Virus record (IMG/VR): IMGVR_UViG_3300031841_002839
Coordinates: 1 to 20,515 of that record
Reading direction: 5' to 3' (one strand)
DNA from: a virus
Length of the DNA: 20,515 nt
Below, one piece after another: positions 1 through 6,911 of this stretch. The position numbers and the translations under genes were made by a program. How positions within the stretch are numbered: position 1 is the first letter of the stretch; the number at the start of each line of letters is the position of its first letter. Under the pieces are notes generated by a model. That model had not been told where the DNA came from. It saw nothing but the letters and a program-made list of their open reading frames with translations, and ran no database searches.

Positions 1-43
1 TTGCTTCTTCTGGAAACAATCTTTTACGCATTTTTTTTTCCAT
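1..43 (-). CDS. 5' end of an unidentified gene (partial)
   Basis: An ATG at 43 opens a frame that runs off the window after about 14 codons (MEKKMRKRLFPEEA). It follows the spanin gene in the same direction. A box TATATTTA (68-75), one base from the Bacteroidota -7 consensus, lies 24 bases upstream. The second Met at residue 5 is an alternative start. The peptide is very basic, but nothing else can be read and no function is assigned. Confidence 0.4.
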   Translation of the reverse strand, partial: MEKKMRKRLFPEEA

Positions 44-67
44 TAAGTATAAAATTAAAATTTCGGC

Positions 68-75
68 TAAATATA
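68..75 (-). promoter_or_regulatory. Promoter-like -7 box before the leftmost partial gene
   Basis: On the minus strand this reads TATATTTA, preceded by an AAATTTTG tract, close to the TAnnTTTG -7 consensus of Bacteroidota. It leaves a leader of about 24 bases before the ATG at 43. It matches less well than the four copies of the longer motif elsewhere in the window, so it is only a candidate. Confidence 0.35.
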
Positions 76-82
76 CAAAATT

Positions 83-532
83 TTATTTAAACCTTAATAA
101 TAAAACATTTAACCCTATTGAAATCAACAAAATAACAATTACAGAAACCGGGGTTCTGTATTTTATTACTTCCTTTGTTTTTACGATTGTATCGGATTTG
201 AAATTACTTTTAAATTCTTCAACTTTAGAATTGACCAGCGAATCAATATCAACTTGAACTTGCAGATTTCCTTTATCATTTGTAACAACAACTTTGGCCT
301 TATCGTTGTTTATAACGCGTTCAAAATCCTTTAAATTACCAAGCGAATCACAAGGTTTTTCGATTGTAATTGTGTCTTTAATTTGTTCCGTTACCGTTCT
401 GGTGACGTTTTTTATTATTGTATCACGAACTATTTTATCGCGATATTCCGTAACGGTTTTTTTAGCCACACAAGAATTAAAAAAAAATACACCTAAAATA
501 AGGTAAAATAAAATTTTTATTGCTTTCTTCAT
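83..532 (-). CDS. Candidate unimolecular spanin (lipoprotein with C-terminal membrane anchor)
   Basis: This 149-residue protein is predicted to span the periplasm and fuse the inner and outer membranes in the last step of lysis. The sequence shows a lipoprotein signal peptide (MKKAIK, hydrophobic residues 7-18, lipobox FNSC with Cys21), a polar Lys/Glu/Thr-rich middle (about 22-128), and one transmembrane segment at the extreme C-terminus (about 129-146). A lipidated N-terminus plus a C-terminal anchor is the topology of unimolecular spanins such as phage T1 gp11. No acidic surface-export signal follows Cys21, which fits retention in the inner leaflet of the outer membrane. The frame is open back to 625, but the start at 532 is preferred because only it gives the signal peptide and it avoids an overlap with the endolysin gene, which stops at 534. 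It follows the endolysin with a one-base gap, the expected place for a spanin. Function is inferred from topology and position. Confidence 0.72.
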   Translation of the reverse strand: MKKAIKILFYLILGVFFFNSCVAKKTVTEYRDKIVRDTIIKNVTRTVTEQIKDTITIEKPCDSLGNLKDFERVINNDKAKVVVTNDKGNLQVQVDIDSLVNSKVEEFKSNFKSDTIVKTKEVIKYRTPVSVIVILLISIGLNVLLLRFK

Positions 533-533
533 A

Positions 534-917
534 TTATTTGATGTTATTCCATCTTGCTTTTTTTCCACGTATATCGTAATGAACAAACGTATTGTAAACA
601 CCCAACCCACCTTCAATAATATCACCGCGTTTTATAAGGTACTTAATTATAAAATACATTTCAATTGGTGTTGTTTCGTTTACTTGCAAATCACCGGCCA
701 AGCCTTTCGTGTGCTTACTACCTAAAACCCCACCAATATCGCGATTGTGCGATTCACAACGATAACCGGAAGTTATTTTAATTGGTTTTTTGATGTAGTC
801 GCGAATTATTTGGTGTTGCTTAGCAAGTTTCTTGATGTTCTTAAATACATCTTCCGGCATTTCGCATCCGCATCTACAATCGTATTCGTGTTTACTAAAG
901 TTCTTCGTTAATTTCAT
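534..917 (-). CDS. Endolysin, peptidase M15-type (M15_3-like)
   Basis: This 127-residue protein is a predicted zinc peptidase that cleaves peptide cross-links of peptidoglycan to lyse the host. It has the family start (FSKHEYDCRCGC, residues 7-18), the conserved segment TSGYRCESHNRDIGG (49-63), the zinc motif His69-x6-Asp76 in SKHTKGLAGD, and the C-terminal VHYD with His113 as third ligand. It is a stand-alone catalytic domain with no wall-binding domain and no signal peptide, so it needs a holin to reach the periplasm. Its start overlaps the stop of the upstream gene as TAATG (917), implying coupled translation, and the spanin candidate follows one base later. Exact bond specificity (L-Ala-D-Glu or D-Ala-mDAP) cannot be read from sequence. 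Confidence 0.9.
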   Translation of the reverse strand: MKLTKNFSKHEYDCRCGCEMPEDVFKNIKKLAKQHQIIRDYIKKPIKITSGYRCESHNRDIGGVLGSKHTKGLAGDLQVNETTPIEMYFIIKYLIKRGDIIEGGLGVYNTFVHYDIRGKKARWNNIK

Positions 918-1237
918 TATTTATCAAAAAAACCCAATAATTTCAATACAAAACCACCTAAAGATGTAAGTATAAACAAACCGATACTAACTTTACCGGC
1001 GGTTATTTTATTGTTTGTTTCCAATTGCAAAACCCTATCTTTAACATTTTCCAAATCTTCAATAACTCCTTTTTTTTTCGTTGCCGGATTTGTTTCTAAC
1101 AAATCAATAATACGATCATTGAAGGCATCTTGCTTATTCATGTGAACGGATAATTTCATGGCAATTTCAAGTTGTTCGGTTGCCATTCGTTTTTGTTCGT
1201 TTCTAATTTCTTGTATTATTTGCTTATTTGTCTGCAT
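917..1237 (-). CDS. Coiled-coil protein with C-terminal membrane anchor (XhlA/holin-like)
   Basis: This 106-residue protein has a long charged helical N-terminal part (about 1-75, rich in Gln, Glu, Lys and Asn) and one strongly hydrophobic C-terminal segment (about 80-104) ending FFDK. This is the architecture of XhlA-type lysis accessory proteins, which associate with the membrane and help holin and endolysin. It lies directly before the endolysin gene and overlaps it as TAATG; its own start overlaps the upstream membrane-protein gene by 14 bases. It could be a holin, a holin partner or a membrane tether, and sequence alone does not decide. A run of nine A residues around codons 53-55 is a possible slippage site, but the shifted frame stops within a few codons. 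Confidence 0.6.
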   Translation of the reverse strand: MQTNKQIIQEIRNEQKRMATEQLEIAMKLSVHMNKQDAFNDRIIDLLETNPATKKKGVIEDLENVKDRVLQLETNNKITAGKVSIGLFILTSLGGFVLKLLGFFDK

Positions 1238-1448
1238 CTTTTGAATAACGTGAAATAATTAAATCGATTAAACTTTTTGGCGATAAAATAAGCACAGACC
1301 AAACAACCGAAACGAATATTTCCGTTGAAAGGCTTTCAAATTGGTTTTGAGTGTATCGCCATAATTGGATTGCACACAAAACAATACCGATAACCAATGT
1401 TAACCAATGAACGATTTTATATCTTTTATATTTGTTTTTTATACTCAT
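1224..1448 (-). CDS. Small two-helix membrane protein, holin candidate
   Basis: This 74-residue protein starts MSIKNKYKRY, has two hydrophobic segments (about 13-31 and 45-65) joined by a polar loop, and ends in a charged tail (RYSKDADK). The frame is open to 1505, but the start at 1448 is preferred because it forms an ATGA overlap with the stop of the upstream gene (1445-1447); the upstream extension would otherwise overlap that gene by about 60 bases. Size, two helices, a basic N-terminus and a place two genes before the endolysin fit a class II holin. There is no family motif I recognise, so the role rests on topology and context. Confidence 0.55.
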   Translation of the reverse strand: MSIKNKYKRYKIVHWLTLVIGIVLCAIQLWRYTQNQFESLSTEIFVSVVWSVLILSPKSLIDLIISRYSKDADK

Positions 1449-1726
1449 AATAAAGCCACAATTGTAATAATTAAACCAATCTTTACCGCAGACCAGGAAC
1501 CCCAAACCGCATCCAATTTATTAAAAACACCTTTTCCGGTTATTTTCTGCCAATATTCTATACCTACATGAAACGAAACACACAATACAACCGCAATCCA
1601 AGTACCTAACAACGAATAAAAAATGGTCAAAGGTAATATTACCAAAGGATTGATAACATCACCTAATAAATTGTGTCTTAATTTGTCAATCGCTACATTA
1701 TCTATAAAATGTTTCAGTCTTTTCAT
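1445..1726 (-). CDS. Small membrane protein of the lysis cassette, unknown function
   Basis: This 93-residue protein has an amphipathic N-terminus with DKLRH (residues 14-18), a hydrophobic stretch from about 22 to 52 that could form one or two helices, a polar segment with His53, Glu57 and DAVWGSW (72-78), and a final helix (about 80-93) that ends the protein. Charged residues flanking the helices (Asp14, His18, His53, Glu57, Asp72) recall VanZ-like or small phage membrane families, but I cannot name the family. It is the first gene after the fibre gene and is ATGA-coupled to the next membrane gene. It could be a holin, an antiholin or a superinfection factor. Confidence 0.5.
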   Translation of the reverse strand: MKRLKHFIDNVAIDKLRHNLLGDVINPLVILPLTIFYSLLGTWIAVVLCVSFHVGIEYWQKITGKGVFNKLDAVWGSWSAVKIGLIITIVALL

Positions 1727-1727
1727 C

Positions 1728-3749
1728 TTAAATCGTTGTTAAAGTTGTTAATTCAGCATCAGTTAAAGCAGTATCATATACTTTTAGTTCTCTTACTCTA
1801 AAGCCATTATTAGAAAATGTTAATTGATTCATACCACTTGGCATTGTTGCATTTGTGTCAGATACAATTTCAGAACCATTAAAATACACCTTAACATTAT
1901 TCAACTCGTATTTAAATGCTATCTTAAGGTTTTGAGTAATATCACTTGCAGTGTAAGTTATTCCAACTTGCTCAACACCTCCATCAAGTATAAAAAATTG
2001 CAAAGCATTTGGATTACCTATATCAGTTCTAATTTGAACACTATCATTAAGTGATGCTGAATCTCTTAAATAAACACCTGAAAAAGAAGAGTATTCATCA
2101 GTTAGAAAACTACCCTCAAAATACAAAACTCCCTCACTTGAATTAATTACATTACCCAATGAACTATTACCCGTAACTGCATCTGCTATTCTTGTAACCG
2201 CACTTCCGTTTGTTGGTATGTACGAAGTCATATAATCTCCACCACCTAAAACTCCATCATCTTCTAATTGCGCACCCCATACTTCAACCTCATCTCCTGA
2301 TGTATTTATTCTAACGTATGCTCTACCATTTGTACTCGTTGAAGTAGCAGTAACACTAAATCTTTGCCATTCGCTTGTAACTGAAATAGGTGTAGCAACA
2401 TTTTCAATAGCCACAATACTAATAACCCCATTACCTGTAACTCTTCGCACCCAAAAAGAAACCGTGTATGTTTGTCCACTCGTAATAGTAATTACATCTT
2501 GTAATTGTTGACCAACTGCGGTAGCAGTAACCTTAACCGCACTTAAGCTACCATCAGGTGCAAGAGTTGTACTTGCCGATAATGTAGCAGTGCTTAAAGA
2601 AGTCCAATCTGTTTGAGTGAAATCTTGCGAATAAGGTAATAGATTTCTTCTTTGTGGTTCTAACAACAATTCACCTACTCCATTAGTATAATCAATTCTT
2701 GGTACCCCAGTTGCAGCCGTTTCGATTTCACCGAATTGATCAACATAAGTTGCGGTACTTGTTCTTGAACTTGTTAAATCCTTTGAAGTATCTTTGTTGT
2801 AAACTCGAATTACATTGGTGTTGATTGCCGAAGGAATAAGATCGATAACCGGTTTAATTCCTAAAGATTTATCTAATGCTAAAGAATACGCACCTTCGTT
2901 TGGAAAATAAGTATCACCGGCCGTTTCTCGCGTTCTTGCCCAACTTTCTAATAAAGATTGACTTAATGATAAACCTTGCAATGTTATGTTATCGAATTTT
3001 CCGTTGAAGTTTGGCGCGGTAACATCACCACCAAATAACGCATCTTCGCTTCCATCAATACCAGCAGTTTGGAAATTCCAACCCGTTGTTTCGTTGTATC
3101 TTAATATTTGACCGGTTCCAGCAGCCGTATCACGCACCGCAAATTCACCATTATCGTAACTTAAAACTTCATAAGTTTTTCCGGTTGTGGGTGTTGTATT
3201 AGTTAATTTAACACCAATTCCACCCCCTTGACCACTTAGGCCACTTATTGTTTGTGATTCGGTAAAATTATTATCAACATTAGTATAAGCCAATGTAGTT
3301 GGTAATGAATTATCAATCTTTGCCCATCCTGTTGCAGTTTTTACGGCCCAATCATTTACTTTCCAATCAGTAATACCATCCAATGATGTTGAACCATCAA
3401 CCGAAACAATCCAATAATAACCAGTTGCAGTTATTCCGGTTATATCTGGTGTGTTTGTCGATGCATCCCAATTTCCTTGCGGAATTAATGCGCCTTGCAA
3501 CGCATTTATAGCAACATCTAATTGGCCTTTATTAACCGCTTCAGTTGAAGATGTTGCATCAGCAACTTCAAACGTTTCTGTACTATCACCATTCAAATCG
3601 GCCTTTCCGGTTAATAATGGTTGAATCAATGTTGCGATTTGCGTTATCGTTGCTTTTTCAGCCAATCCGGTTGTTGGATCAGCAAACGGAACTAAATCCG
3701 TACTTACTGGAGTTCCAGCGCCTAACTCGTTTATTTTTATTGTAGCCAT
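1728..3749 (-). CDS. Tail fibre / receptor-binding protein with carbohydrate-binding-like and LamG-like domains
   Basis: This 673-residue protein is the predicted host-recognition fibre. The N-terminus (1-60, MATIKINELG...) is the usual attachment segment of Bacteroidota phage fibres. Residues about 90-148 (GNWDASTNTPDI to KTATGWAKIDNS) form a module common in fibre shafts. From about 360 the segment EPQRRNLLPYSQDF starts a jelly-roll module like the CBM4/9 fold (FWVRRVTGNG at 432-441, WGAQLEDD at 491-498). The C-terminus (about 535-673) resembles a LamG/concanavalin A-like lectin, with FNGSEIVSD and the family-like ending RELKVYDTALTDAELTTL. It lies between the tail-tube-like genes and the lysis cassette, the expected place for an adhesin. 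Base composition changes inside the gene near residue 340-360 (see findings). The receptor is unknown. Confidence 0.75.
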   Translation of the reverse strand: MATIKINELGAGTPVSTDLVPFADPTTGLAEKATITQIATLIQPLLTGKADLNGDSTETFEVADATSSTEAVNKGQLDVAINALQGALIPQGNWDASTNTPDITGITATGYYWIVSVDGSTSLDGITDWKVNDWAVKTATGWAKIDNSLPTTLAYTNVDNNFTESQTISGLSGQGGGIGVKLTNTTPTTGKTYEVLSYDNGEFAVRDTAAGTGQILRYNETTGWNFQTAGIDGSEDALFGGDVTAPNFNGKFDNITLQGLSLSQSLLESWARTRETAGDTYFPNEGAYSLALDKSLGIKPVIDLIPSAINTNVIRVYNKDTSKDLTSSRTSTATYVDQFGEIETAATGVPRIDYTNGVGELLLEPQRRNLLPYSQDFTQTDWTSLSTATLSASTTLAPDGSLSAVKVTATAVGQQLQDVITITSGQTYTVSFWVRRVTGNGVISIVAIENVATPISVTSEWQRFSVTATSTSTNGRAYVRINTSGDEVEVWGAQLEDDGVLGGGDYMTSYIPTNGSAVTRIADAVTGNSSLGNVINSSEGVLYFEGSFLTDEYSSFSGVYLRDSASLNDSVQIRTDIGNPNALQFFILDGGVEQVGITYTASDITQNLKIAFKYELNNVKVYFNGSEIVSDTNATMPSGMNQLTFSNNGFRVRELKVYDTALTDAELTTLTTI

Positions 3750-3756
3750 ATTATTT

Positions 3757-4236
3757 TTATGCCGTTAAAATTTCGTTACCGTTTCCATCTTCGATTGAAT
3801 TACCATTTCCATCACCAAGAACGTAAGTTAATTCACTTGTTGATGTTGGTTGCCCATAACCTAAGATTGTACCGCTAAATGTAATAAATTCATCAATTGA
3901 ACTTGGTAATTCAACTTGCGTGAAATACCCACTTCCAAAATCAACGAATCTTTTATCACTATCTTCAATTTTCCATTCAATCAATGTTCTTGATCGCTTT
4001 AACGTTTTAATTTCATTGTAAGAAATTGTTTGCGAATCGTCAAAAATTGCGTTGAACGATATTTCAAATCCTTGATTCAACACTTCGTAAGAACCCCATC
4101 CACCGGTTTCGTTATTTGCTTTATCCAATGTTTCGATATTTTCGGTAAAACTATTATCAGTCAAACACCCAATCGGATAGTATGTTCCGGATTGTTTTAT
4201 ATACAATATCGTTGTTGTTCCTTTGTAAAACGTCAT
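3757..4236 (-). CDS. Tail-tube-like protein, third paralogue
   Basis: This 159-residue protein matches the putative major tail tube (9230-9667) and its immediate upstream neighbour. Shared features are the N-terminal pattern ...ILYIKQSGTYYPIGCLTDNS followed by NIETLD (residues about 9-40), a WGSYEV strand, TLIEWKIED near 85-93, and a C-terminal DEFITFSGTILGYG where the homologues have DEFATYSGTL or DEFISFDGEI. This is a small beta-sandwich of the tail-tube type. It overlaps the gene before it as TAATG (4236). It differs in a C-terminal extension of about 25 residues with a doubled DGNGN unit (LGDGNGNSIEDGNGNE), possibly a fibre-docking or calcium-binding tail. It may be a tail-tip ring, tail terminator-like or fibre-adaptor protein rather than a second tube. 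Confidence 0.65.
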   Translation of the reverse strand: MTFYKGTTTILYIKQSGTYYPIGCLTDNSFTENIETLDKANNETGGWGSYEVLNQGFEISFNAIFDDSQTISYNEIKTLKRSRTLIEWKIEDSDKRFVDFGSGYFTQVELPSSIDEFITFSGTILGYGQPTSTSELTYVLGDGNGNSIEDGNGNEILTA

Positions 4237-4640
4237 TATTTACTTGCTAAAATTTCGCCATCAAACGAAATAAATTCATCAATTGCATCATTTTCACTTA
4301 ACGAAACAATATAACCACTTCCACTTTCACTTATTGATGTATCTGCATTTTCAACTTTCCACGAAATAAGCGTTTTATTACGCTTTAAATCTTTGAGTTT
4401 ATCTAAACTTATTTTTGTAAAATCACCACCGGTGAAACGTGTGTTAATTAATAAGCCGCTGAAACTTATTGATATATTTTGTTTTGTAGGAACAAACGTG
4501 TTCCATCCAGAATTATCACGTGTTGTGGTGTTCAATGTTTCGATTGTATCGGCCATTGAGTTTTCAGTTAAACACGCAACCGGTAAAAAACCACTACCGA
4601 AATCAAGATACAAAATATTATAAGTTCCGTCTATAAACAT
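4236..4640 (-). CDS. Tail-tube-like protein, second paralogue
   Basis: This 134-residue protein aligns by eye along its length with the neighbouring paralogue at 3757-4236 and with the major tail tube: NILYLDFGSGFLPVACLTENS and DTIETL at the N-terminus (residues 8-36), TLISWKVENAD in the middle, and DEFISFDGEI at the C-terminus. The N-terminal alignment also fixes the start codon at 4640. It follows the large tail-tip gene rather than the chaperones, so it is more likely a distal tail or baseplate ring than the main tube. A copy of the 23-bp promoter-like motif sits 5 bases before the ATG, so its mRNA may be nearly leaderless and made separately from the upstream tail genes. Confidence 0.65.
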   Translation of the reverse strand: MFIDGTYNILYLDFGSGFLPVACLTENSMADTIETLNTTTRDNSGWNTFVPTKQNISISFSGLLINTRFTGGDFTKISLDKLKDLKRNKTLISWKVENADTSISESGSGYIVSLSENDAIDEFISFDGEILASK

Positions 4641-4644
4641 ACTT

Positions 4645-4667
4645 ACAAATATAAGAAAAATTTATCA
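4645..4667 (-). promoter_or_regulatory. Promoter-like motif, copy 4 (before tail-tube paralogue 2)
   Basis: On the minus strand the motif ends TATATTTG (4646-4653), matching the Bacteroidota -7 consensus TAnnTTTG, and is preceded by the same AT tract (ATAAA-TTTT) as three other copies at identical spacing. It overlaps the stop codon of the upstream tail-tip gene (4665-4667). The box ends 5 bases before the ATG at 4640, so a transcript starting at the usual distance would be leaderless or nearly so. Confidence 0.55.
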
Positions 4668-6911
4668 AGTTCGTATTTTTGGTTTAACCGTTTCGCCATA
4701 ATCTTCGGTTTGCGCATATAATACCTCATCATCTTGGAAATCGTAATTTAACAACTCAACGTTTTTTAGTGTTGTTACGTTATTATAAGCATCGTAAACC
4801 CAATTTACCGGTAACATTTTTTCTTTTACGTTGTTGATATTTATTACACTAAACAACGGAACGAAACCAAATACATCACCTTCAAACATTATTCTTGGAT
4901 TCCAACCCATTCGAATACGATCTTCAACCATGATTCTTAAAATAGGTTTTAATTCAGTAACACCATTTCGATTCCATGTTTCTGTTGGTGTTGTTTGATC
5001 ATTCTTGTATATTGTTGAATAATACGTTGCATCAGCAACATCACCGTTTAAAACTTTCTTAACATCATCGGTTGCCGGTGTGTAATTTTCGGCTTTTTCA
5101 ATGGTGTAATTCAATCCTTTCGGTAATTCTTGACCGGTGTAAGATTGCATAACTACTTTTTCAATAATTATTGGCGCTTCAGCATTAGAATCACCAGGAT
5201 TAAAAATAACGATGAAAATATTGCCGTCACTTTCCGGAACAACATCGCTTCTTAATTGTAAACTGAAATTCTTTTCATTCGCTTCAATTGTATGGCTTAT
5301 TAAAACACCGTCATTTTCCAAATCACTGCCATCAGAAATCCAAACACCATCCTTGTTCATATAATAATAATTCGAACCTTTATAATAAACAATTTTAAAA
5401 TTGATTCTACATTTAAAAAGATAAAAAGTCAAAGGATTTGAAAAAACAACTTCTGTTTGAATTCGCGGTTCTCCACTTACCGTATAATCATCCAAAGTTG
5501 CTTGGATATCAATTGAACTATCCGGCCGATAAATTAAAAACCCACGATTTGGATAGGCCTGTATAATTTCACCACTTCCGGAAATTGTCCATTCCGGAAT
5601 GGTTGTTGAATTTGTCCAATCTAAATTTACGTTTTGATAATATGGAAATACATTGCCATACTGCAAGTTTACGCGATACGCACCCAAAGAACGCTTGATT
5701 GATTTTTGTTGATTTGCGTTAGCGTGATGTGGATAATAACTATCGATTTGACTACCTAACGAAAACGAAATATCTTTAGCGATCGTTTCTGTTCCGGATA
5801 TTAAAACCCCATCTTTATCGTAATTATAAAACGTTATATTAGCGTTATCATGTGCTTCAATTGGTCTGTATATGTACCAATATCCACCATTTTGTAATAA
5901 CGTAGCGTTGAACAATTCTAAACATGATTTCAGAACTTCTTTACATGATAACGCATCGTTATCATCATTATTTACAAAACGTTCGCTATTTGCGTAAATA
6001 TTAGATAATACATCAACACCACTTAACCCATCGTAATACACGTTTACCGAAGTTCTAAATGGTAATTCTAAATTTGTTTTCGCTAAACAATTTGTAATAA
6101 TTTCAATAAACGATTGTTTACCGCTGAATAACAACCTATCTTGATTCGTGTACGCAATATCTTCTAAATATCCAAGACCATCAATCGCTTGTAGGTTTAT
6201 ATACCATTTATCTTCAACGTAGTTTTCATATAACCCTTCTGGCGATAACCATCCGATAAATTCAGTAACACTATTTCGGATATATTCAACCTTGTAAACC
6301 CTTTCTTGTTCGGTGTACAAATCTTCAAACGTTAATGATGTATTTGCTAATAAATTAACGTTCAACATTTGTGGTCTTAATGATGTCATTGTATCTTCAT
6401 CATCTTGTGATTCCAAAGTACAATTTCCTTCGACTTGAACGTATTCCGGTGTTGTGTTGGCCTTGTAAATATTAACGCGATGCTGAATATCTTTAACATC
6501 TTTAAATTCGAAATAATACGCGGTTGTAGTTGGTTCCGGTTCTATTGATTCACTTCGGTATGTTAATTTTACATCAGATGGTGTTGTTGAACCATTGTAT
6601 GTTGCGTTTTGGAAGAAAATATCACTACTTTCACCAGTCAAAGTAAGTATATCAGCCGAACGCGTAATTGTAAATTGTATCGAAGAACCATAATCGGTTT
6701 CAATAGCATCTTTTAAATTGATCGCACTACCTTCACCAACAACACCGAAAGTACCAGTTAAAACTTCGTTAATTTGTCGATTTGTATCAACAAACGTATA
6801 TGTATATGAAGTTGTTGTTGTTGTTCCCCTATTAAATACTTCGAAATAAATTACATTTGTTGCCGTTATATCGGCTTGAAAATCGATTAAAAGTTTGTTA
6901 ATTACTGCCAT
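4665..6911 (-). CDS. Large tail-tip / distal tail protein (putative)
   Basis: This 748-residue protein directly follows the tape measure gene and overlaps it as TAATG (6911), the position of distal tail or hub proteins. Residues about 1-130 look like a separate beta-rich domain rich in Thr and Ser. From about 130 the segments EFKDVKDIQHRVNIYK, NVNLLANTSLTFEDLY, FIGWLSPEGLYENYVED and LQAIDGLGYLEDIAY are of the kind seen in tail-tip proteins of Bacteroidota phages. Residues about 300-350 contain two Cys in LSCKEVLKSCLELFNATLL, then GGYWYIYRP. The C-terminal region after about 600 has RNGVTELKPILRIMVEDRIRMGWNPR, perhaps a conserved assembly segment. No enzymatic motif is visible. It probably forms the tip hub that carries the fibre and the tube-like rings encoded next. 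I infer the role from position, size and these segments. Confidence 0.6.
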   Translation of the reverse strand: MAVINKLLIDFQADITATNVIYFEVFNRGTTTTTSYTYTFVDTNRQINEVLTGTFGVVGEGSAINLKDAIETDYGSSIQFTITRSADILTLTGESSDIFFQNATYNGSTTPSDVKLTYRSESIEPEPTTTAYYFEFKDVKDIQHRVNIYKANTTPEYVQVEGNCTLESQDDEDTMTSLRPQMLNVNLLANTSLTFEDLYTEQERVYKVEYIRNSVTEFIGWLSPEGLYENYVEDKWYINLQAIDGLGYLEDIAYTNQDRLLFSGKQSFIEIITNCLAKTNLELPFRTSVNVYYDGLSGVDVLSNIYANSERFVNNDDNDALSCKEVLKSCLELFNATLLQNGGYWYIYRPIEAHDNANITFYNYDKDGVLISGTETIAKDISFSLGSQIDSYYPHHANANQQKSIKRSLGAYRVNLQYGNVFPYYQNVNLDWTNSTTIPEWTISGSGEIIQAYPNRGFLIYRPDSSIDIQATLDDYTVSGEPRIQTEVVFSNPLTFYLFKCRINFKIVYYKGSNYYYMNKDGVWISDGSDLENDGVLISHTIEANEKNFSLQLRSDVVPESDGNIFIVIFNPGDSNAEAPIIIEKVVMQSYTGQELPKGLNYTIEKAENYTPATDDVKKVLNGDVADATYYSTIYKNDQTTPTETWNRNGVTELKPILRIMVEDRIRMGWNPRIMFEGDVFGFVPLFSVININNVKEKMLPVNWVYDAYNNVTTLKNVELLNYDFQDDEVLYAQTEDYGETVKPKIRT

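Noticed and set aside
533-625. Longer N-terminus for the spanin gene starting at 625
   Set aside because: It would overlap the endolysin gene and bury the lipoprotein signal peptide that begins at the Met at 532.
1068-1080. Nine-A run in the XhlA-like gene as a second programmed frameshift site
   Set aside because: The -1 frame reaches a stop within about four codons and leads to no recognisable extension; a truncated product is possible but unsupported.
1449-1505. Longer N-terminus for the two-helix membrane gene starting at 1505
   Set aside because: It would overlap the upstream gene by about 60 bases; the ATG at 1448 forms a standard ATGA junction.
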